Source: Acidobacteriota bacterium (GTDB lineage Bacteria; Acidobacteriota; Vicinamibacteria; Marinacidobacterales; Marinacidobacteraceae). Taken from it: a stretch of DNA of 64,000 nt. Every line of letters begins with the position of its first letter. Within the stretch, counting starts at the first letter, position 1. Below are positions 59,918 to 64,000 of the stretch, one piece after another. Position numbers and translations under genes: made by a program. The stretch covers positions 62,001 to 126,000 of the forward strand of contig JAJEIY010000036.1 in the NCBI GenBank assembly GCA_022828085.1, written 5' to 3'. The notes under the pieces were generated by a model, which was given only the letters and a program-made list of their open reading frames with translations, was not told where the DNA came from and did no database searches.

Positions 59918-61507
59918 TCAGCGCCGCTTCGGCGGCGTCCCGTAGGGGTAGAACTCGCTCAGGTCGACGTTCTCGTAGGGCAGGGCGTCCAGAAACGTGG
60001 TCCCCACGAACGGCTCGGGCGCCTCGACGATCTGGATGGTGCGGGCATAGCCGGTCTCGTCGAAGCCGCGCCGGAAATGGACCCGGGACTTGACCACGAA
60101 GACCTCGTAGTCATCGGGGTTGATCGAGCCGATCCGGAACGCCTCCGGGTAGAGCACCTGCTCGTAGGCGGGAACCAGGAAGACGACGTTGCCGTCCCCG
60201 AAGGAGACGACGGCGATCCGGTCGTAGCCGAAACCCTCGTCGAAGTACTCGAGCGTCCCGGTGATGCGCGTGGGGGAGCCGCCGGAGGGGGTGAACCCGC
60301 CGATTTCATAGTCGAACGGATCGCCCGGCTGGACGTCCTCGGCCGCGAGCGCTTCCAGGGTGGCGGGCGAACTGATCGTGCCGTAGAGGGTCTTGCCGAT
60401 CCCCGCCTCCGTGAAGGCGTTCAGGATGTGCGTCGCATCGCCGGGGCGGTCGCTGTGATCGCCGACCGCCACCGGCGTCTCGCCGGCCGCAATCGCCGCT
60501 GAGACGATCCGCGCGGCCTCCTCGGGGCCGGGATACGTGCCGAGGGCGAAGTCCTCGCGGACCCGCCAGATGAAGTCGTCCATGTCGTCGGCGATCCGGT
60601 CCGCGAGTTCCTGGTCGCCGTTCGTCATGACGTGGACGGTGGCGCCCACGTCGGGGACGTCCGACCAGGGATAGCCGTAGAAGACGCTCACGTAGGCATC
60701 GTGCTCGCGCGCCTCCCAGCGGCGCGCCCGCTCCATGATGTCCATCGCGGGGGACTGGCCGGTCCACTGCAGTACGGTGGCGGTGATGACCCCGGGCTTG
60801 CGGGTGGCGGTGGTGGGTTCGTATTCGCCCCGCGCGCTGATCCGGAGGGCGCGGGCGGCGCGCTCACCCTGGATGTAGGAGTCGTAGTGGGGGAAGCGCT
60901 TGGTCACGAAGGCGAAGTTGGCGTGCTCGAGGAACTCGCCGTCCTCGTTCCCGTGGAGGTCGAAGGTGCCGGCGATGGGAACGTCGGGACCGACGAGCTC
61001 GCGGAAGCGGCGGGCGATCTCGGCTTCGGGGCGGGGGACGTCCCGTACCGCCATGGCCCCGTGGAGCGCGAGATAGACCCCGTCCACCGGCAGTTGCTGC
61101 TCGAGCTCGGCGAGCATGGCGTTCAGGAAGTGGTCGAAGGTCTCCTTCGTGTTCCAGCTTCGCGAGGAGCCCCCGAACACTCCCACCGGCGAACTCAGCG
61201 GCACGAGCTCCACGTCGCCGAACTCGCGGGCGCGCTGGACGAAGCCGCCCACGTAGCCGCCGGAGCCGAGCAGCGCCTCGCCGGTAACCGGCTCGCTGAC
61301 CCGAAGCCAGTCGTCGACTTCGGTGTCTCCGCCGGGACAAAACGTGCAGGTCTCGTGCGCGAAGCGCGCCACCGCGATGCGGAGTTCGGGTTCGGCGGGC
61401 GGGGCGCCGCACGCGGAGAGAGCCGTGGTGGACGCGGCGGCCAGCAGCGCCAGCCGTGCGAGTCGCCGGCCGGCGACGGAATCCTTGGCAATCGGGTCTT
61501 GCGTCAT
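59918..61507 (-). CDS. M81 (MlrC-like) metallopeptidase lipoprotein
   Basis: Protein of 529 residues of the M81/MlrC family, named for microcystinase C, which cleaves linear microcystin fragments. A lipobox (LSAC near residue 33) is unusual for the family. Motifs: RFAHETCTF, GVYLALHGAM, GTFDLHGNED, YPWSDVPDVGATVHVMT and DHSDRPGDATH. ATGA overlap with the upstream Fe-S protein gene. Confidence 0.88.
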   Translation of the reverse strand: MTQDPIAKDSVAGRRLARLALLAAASTTALSACGAPPAEPELRIAVARFAHETCTFCPGGDTEVDDWLRVSEPVTGEALLGSGGYVGGFVQRAREFGDVELVPLSSPVGVFGGSSRSWNTKETFDHFLNAMLAELEQQLPVDGVYLALHGAMAVRDVPRPEAEIARRFRELVGPDVPIAGTFDLHGNEDGEFLEHANFAFVTKRFPHYDSYIQGERAARALRISARGEYEPTTATRKPGVITATVLQWTGQSPAMDIMERARRWEAREHDAYVSVFYGYPWSDVPDVGATVHVMTNGDQELADRIADDMDDFIWRVREDFALGTYPGPEEAARIVSAAIAAGETPVAVGDHSDRPGDATHILNAFTEAGIGKTLYGTISSPATLEALAAEDVQPGDPFDYEIGGFTPSGGSPTRITGTLEYFDEGFGYDRIAVVSFGDGNVVFLVPAYEQVLYPEAFRIGSINPDDYEVFVVKSRVHFRRGFDETGYARTIQIVEAPEPFVGTTFLDALPYENVDLSEFYPYGTPPKRR

Positions 61508-62502
61508 TGTTCGTCCTCGAGAGTGGGGGGTTGGGGGCGCGCCCGTTCGCGCTTCGCCAGCATCAGGTCGCTCAGGGTCTCACCCCGGCCGGGCTCCGAC
61601 CAGGGACAGACCTCGATGCAGATGGCGCAGCCGTAGGTCTTGGTGAAGTAGGGAACGCACTTGTCGAAGTCCACGTACCAGCGCTGCTCCCCGCGGATCC
61701 ACTGCTTTTCCTCGTGGATCGCGTCGGGCGGACAGTCGATCACGCAGCGGCGGCAGTGGGCGCAGACGTCGTCCACCCCGATGTCGCGCGGGGCGTCGAG
61801 CGCCAGCGGCATGTCGGTGAGCACCGCGGCCAGCCGGAAGTTGGAGCCGTGCTCGCGGCTGATCATCGAGCCGTGTTTGCCGAGTTCGCCGAGTCCGGCG
61901 CGGACCGCCAGCGGGATGTGGAGGATGTCGGTGGCGTTCGGGTCCCCATAGGCCTTCGCCGGGAAGCCCCGGCGGCGGATCTCCCGGCCGAGGCGCATGG
62001 CGATGAGGCCGATCCGGCGGTAGGTCCGCATCACCTCGGCCGCCCCCCGGGGACGCGCCGCATGCGCCATCTCCTCCCGCACCATCGGGAGCCCGATGCA
62101 GACGGCGGTGCGGTACGGCGCCTCGCGTCCCTCGAAGACGTCCGTTTCCCGGATCTCCGCGACTCCGACGAGGCTCGCCCCTGCTTCGCGGGCGGCCGTC
62201 TTCACGAATGCGGCGTTTTTCTCGGGGCCCTCATCCACGACCCGGCGGGCCACCGGGCCCCGCTCCTTCCGCAGTTCGAACTTGTTGAGGAGCCGGTGCC
62301 GGACCACCTGCCAGGGGTTGACGCACATGAAGAAGTCGTCGAGTCCCTGCCAGTCGATCGGTTTGGTCGAATCGGCGTTGTGGAACACCTGGGTGGCCCG
62401 GCGCGGCTCGCGCTCCCCGTGTCCGTTGATCTCGTTGCCCGAACGCGGAGGAACGCGGTAGCCGAAGGCGTACTCGGCCGGCGGGACGTCGCGGATCTTC
62501 AT
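61504..62502 (-). CDS. Reductive-dehalogenase-like 4Fe-4S protein
   Basis: Protein of 332 residues with two ferredoxin-type clusters: CAHCRRCVIDCPP and CVPYFTKTYGCAICIEVCPWSEPG. The upstream part (FVKTAAREAGASLVGVAEI; KHGSMISREHGSNFRLAAVLTDMPL) resembles the cobalamin-binding region of reductive dehalogenases and epoxyqueuosine reductase. No Tat signal is present, so it is cytoplasmic and of the non-respiratory subgroup. Its partner could be a small membrane protein 10 bp upstream. Confidence 0.8.
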   Translation of the reverse strand: MKIRDVPPAEYAFGYRVPPRSGNEINGHGEREPRRATQVFHNADSTKPIDWQGLDDFFMCVNPWQVVRHRLLNKFELRKERGPVARRVVDEGPEKNAAFVKTAAREAGASLVGVAEIRETDVFEGREAPYRTAVCIGLPMVREEMAHAARPRGAAEVMRTYRRIGLIAMRLGREIRRRGFPAKAYGDPNATDILHIPLAVRAGLGELGKHGSMISREHGSNFRLAAVLTDMPLALDAPRDIGVDDVCAHCRRCVIDCPPDAIHEEKQWIRGEQRWYVDFDKCVPYFTKTYGCAICIEVCPWSEPGRGETLSDLMLAKRERARPQPPTLEDEQ

Positions 62503-62512
62503 CGGCGGACGG

Positions 62513-62728
62513 TCAGTTCGGCGCCTCGTCGCGCTCCTGGCGGAACGGGCCCTGGTCCAGCCAGATCGTGTCCCCGGACCGCTCGGCTGCTGCGTAGCGG
62601 CGCCGCACCGCGCGCCCCGCGGTGAGGAAGAAGAAGATGAAGCGGAACGACGCGAGAAAGAATCGGAGCGTCTGGAGCCGGCGGAACAGGAAGCCGCCGA
62701 GGCCGCGTGCGGTTTCGTCGAGGGGCAT
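62513..62728 (-). CDS. Small membrane protein upstream of the dehalogenase-like gene
   Basis: Predicted 71-residue protein with one Phe-rich hydrophobic stretch (FFLASFRFIFFFLTAG, about residues 23-38) flanked by basic residues. Spaced 8 bp from the propeller gene and 10 bp from the Fe-S protein gene, so it is in the operon. I do not recognise the family; a membrane anchor for the Fe-S protein, in the manner of RdhB, is an inference from position only. Confidence 0.6.
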   Translation of the reverse strand: MPLDETARGLGGFLFRRLQTLRFFLASFRFIFFFLTAGRAVRRRYAAAERSGDTIWLDQGPFRQERDEAPN

Positions 62729-62736
62729 CCTGCCGC

Positions 62737-64000
62737 TCAGTTCCCTCCGGTGTCCGGCTCGGGATCCTTCAGGCGGACCGCCCAGAGGCCGCTGTTGAAG
62801 TCGGCCAGGAAGATCGTCCCCTTGTGGGGCTGGGGGCCCCAGGTGAAGGCGGCGTTCGCGAGGAATCCCTCGTTGTCCTCCGGGAAGAAGCGGGCGATCT
62901 GGCGGCCCTGCCGGTAGAGGTCGCCGAGCAGGTCGCCCGACACGTCCACGACCCGGAGTCCCGCGTCGTAGTAGCCCACGTACATGACCTCCTCTTCCCA
63001 GTCGACCCAGAGGTTATGGGGTCCGGAGTCGGCGAGTTCGAAACGGGCCACCTCCTCGGGGTTCTCCGGGTCGGTGAAGTCCACGAAGTGGAGCCATCCC
63101 TTCGCGCGCGAGGGGATGCCCTCCTCCCAGAGGATGCCGCCCGCGTCGGGCCGGCGCGGATTCAGGTAGAAGGCCTCGTCGCCGCCGATCACGTAGAGCT
63201 TGCCCGTCGAGGGGCTGCGGAAGGGCCACACCGCATGGTTCCAGCCGGTGATCTGCGGGAAGCGCCCCATCTCGACCGGGGTGTTGGGGCTGCCGCCCTT
63301 GCCGCCTCCGCCCACGTCCACCATGATGAGGCCGTCGCTGCGGCCGCCCTGGTAGGCGATGCCGTCCCGGATCCAGACGTCGTGCACCGACCGGCCCGGG
63401 GTGTCCGTCTCGAAGCGCGAGACCCGGAAGGGATTCCGCGGATCCTCCACGTTCACCACGTCCCAGCGCCGGCCGTTGTTGACCGCGAAGACGTGGTTGT
63501 TGTCGAGGAAGACGTTGTGCACCCCGCCGGTGAGCCCCTGGTCGAAGGAGCTCAGGATCTCGGCGTTGTGCGGATCCGTGCAGTCGATCATCACGATTCC
63601 GTTTCGCCGGTTGGACGCTCCTTCGCGGCTGATCACGCAGAGGGTCCCGTCCTCGGAGACCTTCACGTCGTTCACGGTGCGGGCGTCCACCTGGACCGTG
63701 TCGATGAGTTCCATGTTCCGGGGGTCGGTGACGTCGTAGAAGTAGGCGTGTCCCTCGGCGTTCCAGGTGCCGTGCACCGCGTAGTCGCGCCCGTCCACGC
63801 CTTCCCAGACCCAGAGGTCCCCGGTCACCCGGTCGGAGACCCGGGCGTGCCCGAGGAACTCGACCTCGCGCTCCACGTTGCGGGGGACCACCCGGACCGT
63901 CCGGCGGGCGAGCCGGTCGCCGCTCATCGCCACCACGGTGTACACCCCGGGCTGCTCGGCGACGAACCGCCCGTCGGGGGTGACCTGCGCGGGCGCGCCG
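62737..64000 (-). CDS. LVIVD-type beta-propeller protein, partial (5' end outside window)
   Basis: The frame is open to the window edge, so at least 421 residues, with the start beyond position 64000. Repeats of the form VWEGVDGRDYAVHGTWNAEGHAYFYDVTDP, LCVISREGASN, HNVFLDNNHVFAVNNGRRW and VWIRDGIAYQGGRSDGLIMVDV are blades of an LVIVD-like propeller. The N-terminal visible part (TPDGRFVAEQPGVYTVVAMSGD) looks like an immunoglobulin-type domain. First visible gene of the operon with the Fe-S and M81 genes. Confidence 0.8.
   Translation of the reverse strand, partial: GAPAQVTPDGRFVAEQPGVYTVVAMSGDRLARRTVRVVPRNVEREVEFLGHARVSDRVTGDLWVWEGVDGRDYAVHGTWNAEGHAYFYDVTDPRNMELIDTVQVDARTVNDVKVSEDGTLCVISREGASNRRNGIVMIDCTDPHNAEILSSFDQGLTGGVHNVFLDNNHVFAVNNGRRWDVVNVEDPRNPFRVSRFETDTPGRSVHDVWIRDGIAYQGGRSDGLIMVDVGGGGKGGSPNTPVEMGRFPQITGWNHAVWPFRSPSTGKLYVIGGDEAFYLNPRRPDAGGILWEEGIPSRAKGWLHFVDFTDPENPEEVARFELADSGPHNLWVDWEEEVMYVGYYDAGLRVVDVSGDLLGDLYRQGRQIARFFPEDNEGFLANAAFTWGPQPHKGTIFLADFNSGLWAVRLKDPEPDTGGN

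Overview
This is about 64 kb of a GC-rich Gram-negative bacterial chromosome. Lipoprotein and Tat export signals, a Bat aerotolerance locus and two VWA proteins (one resembling the Acidobacteriota-rich 'VWFA-related' family) point to Acidobacteriota, with Gemmatimonadota the main alternative. This is inference from gene content; there is no rRNA here. No tRNA, rRNA, CRISPR array, insertion sequence or prophage was seen. Many genes overlap by 1 or 4 bases (TGATG, ATGA and especially GTGA), so operons are tight and translationally coupled.

Layout. 1-3626 (minus): translation operon rplM-rpsI-rpsB-tsf-pyrH-frr, with an extended -10 promoter near 3780. 3858-8610 (plus): a DUF1445/D-glutamate cyclase-like protein, an exported TolB-propeller/CehA-type metallohydrolase and a Tat-exported PhoX-like protein. 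8642-14184 (minus): exported M24 peptidase, GntP permease, Gfo/Idh/MocA oxidoreductase and a double-DUF1080 lipoprotein. 14301-17401 (plus): D-aminoacylase lipoprotein coupled to glpK. 17448-22970 (minus): an ABC importer operon (two permeases, binding protein, ATPase) with an MmgE/PrpD gene inserted in it. 23314-28315 (plus): Cys-rich membrane protein, cupin, membrane-anchored alpha/beta hydrolase, RibD-type reductase and an MDR dehydrogenase. 28252-30468 (minus): ppk1. 30526-34258 (plus): SDR, YbaK, then an exported metal-binding-repeat protein coupled to a c-type haem protein.

34559-38568 is an accessory pocket: an orphan AbrB/PrlF-type antitoxin convergent with a PLD-fold nuclease-like gene of visibly lower GC, a TPR protein with a clear terminator, and a higBA toxin-antitoxin pair with a palindromic operator. 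38766-47489 (plus) is a complete moxR-DUF58-batA-E locus. 47502-56382 holds an M20 amidohydrolase, two TPR+VWA gene pairs, OsmC, a ketoacyl synthase and a degenerate M19 dipeptidase-like protein. 56435-64000 holds a PA0069-type radical SAM protein, a PDZ-M48 protease, a DmpA-type P1 peptidase and a minus operon running LVIVD-like propeller, small membrane protein, reductive-dehalogenase-like Fe-S protein, MlrC-like M81 lipoprotein.

The most distinctive non-coding signal is a dispersed REP/BIME-like family of about 40-58 bp with two hairpins. There are eight copies, all intergenic, two pairs arranged as inverted repeats. Within the first pair the stems differ by compensatory base-pair changes, so the structure rather than the sequence is being kept. 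The window is also rich in enzymes for D-amino-acid or unusual peptides (D-aminoacylase, DmpA, MlrC, M19-like, M24, M20, DUF1445), suggesting scavenging or turnover of peptides or peptidoglycan; that link is inference.
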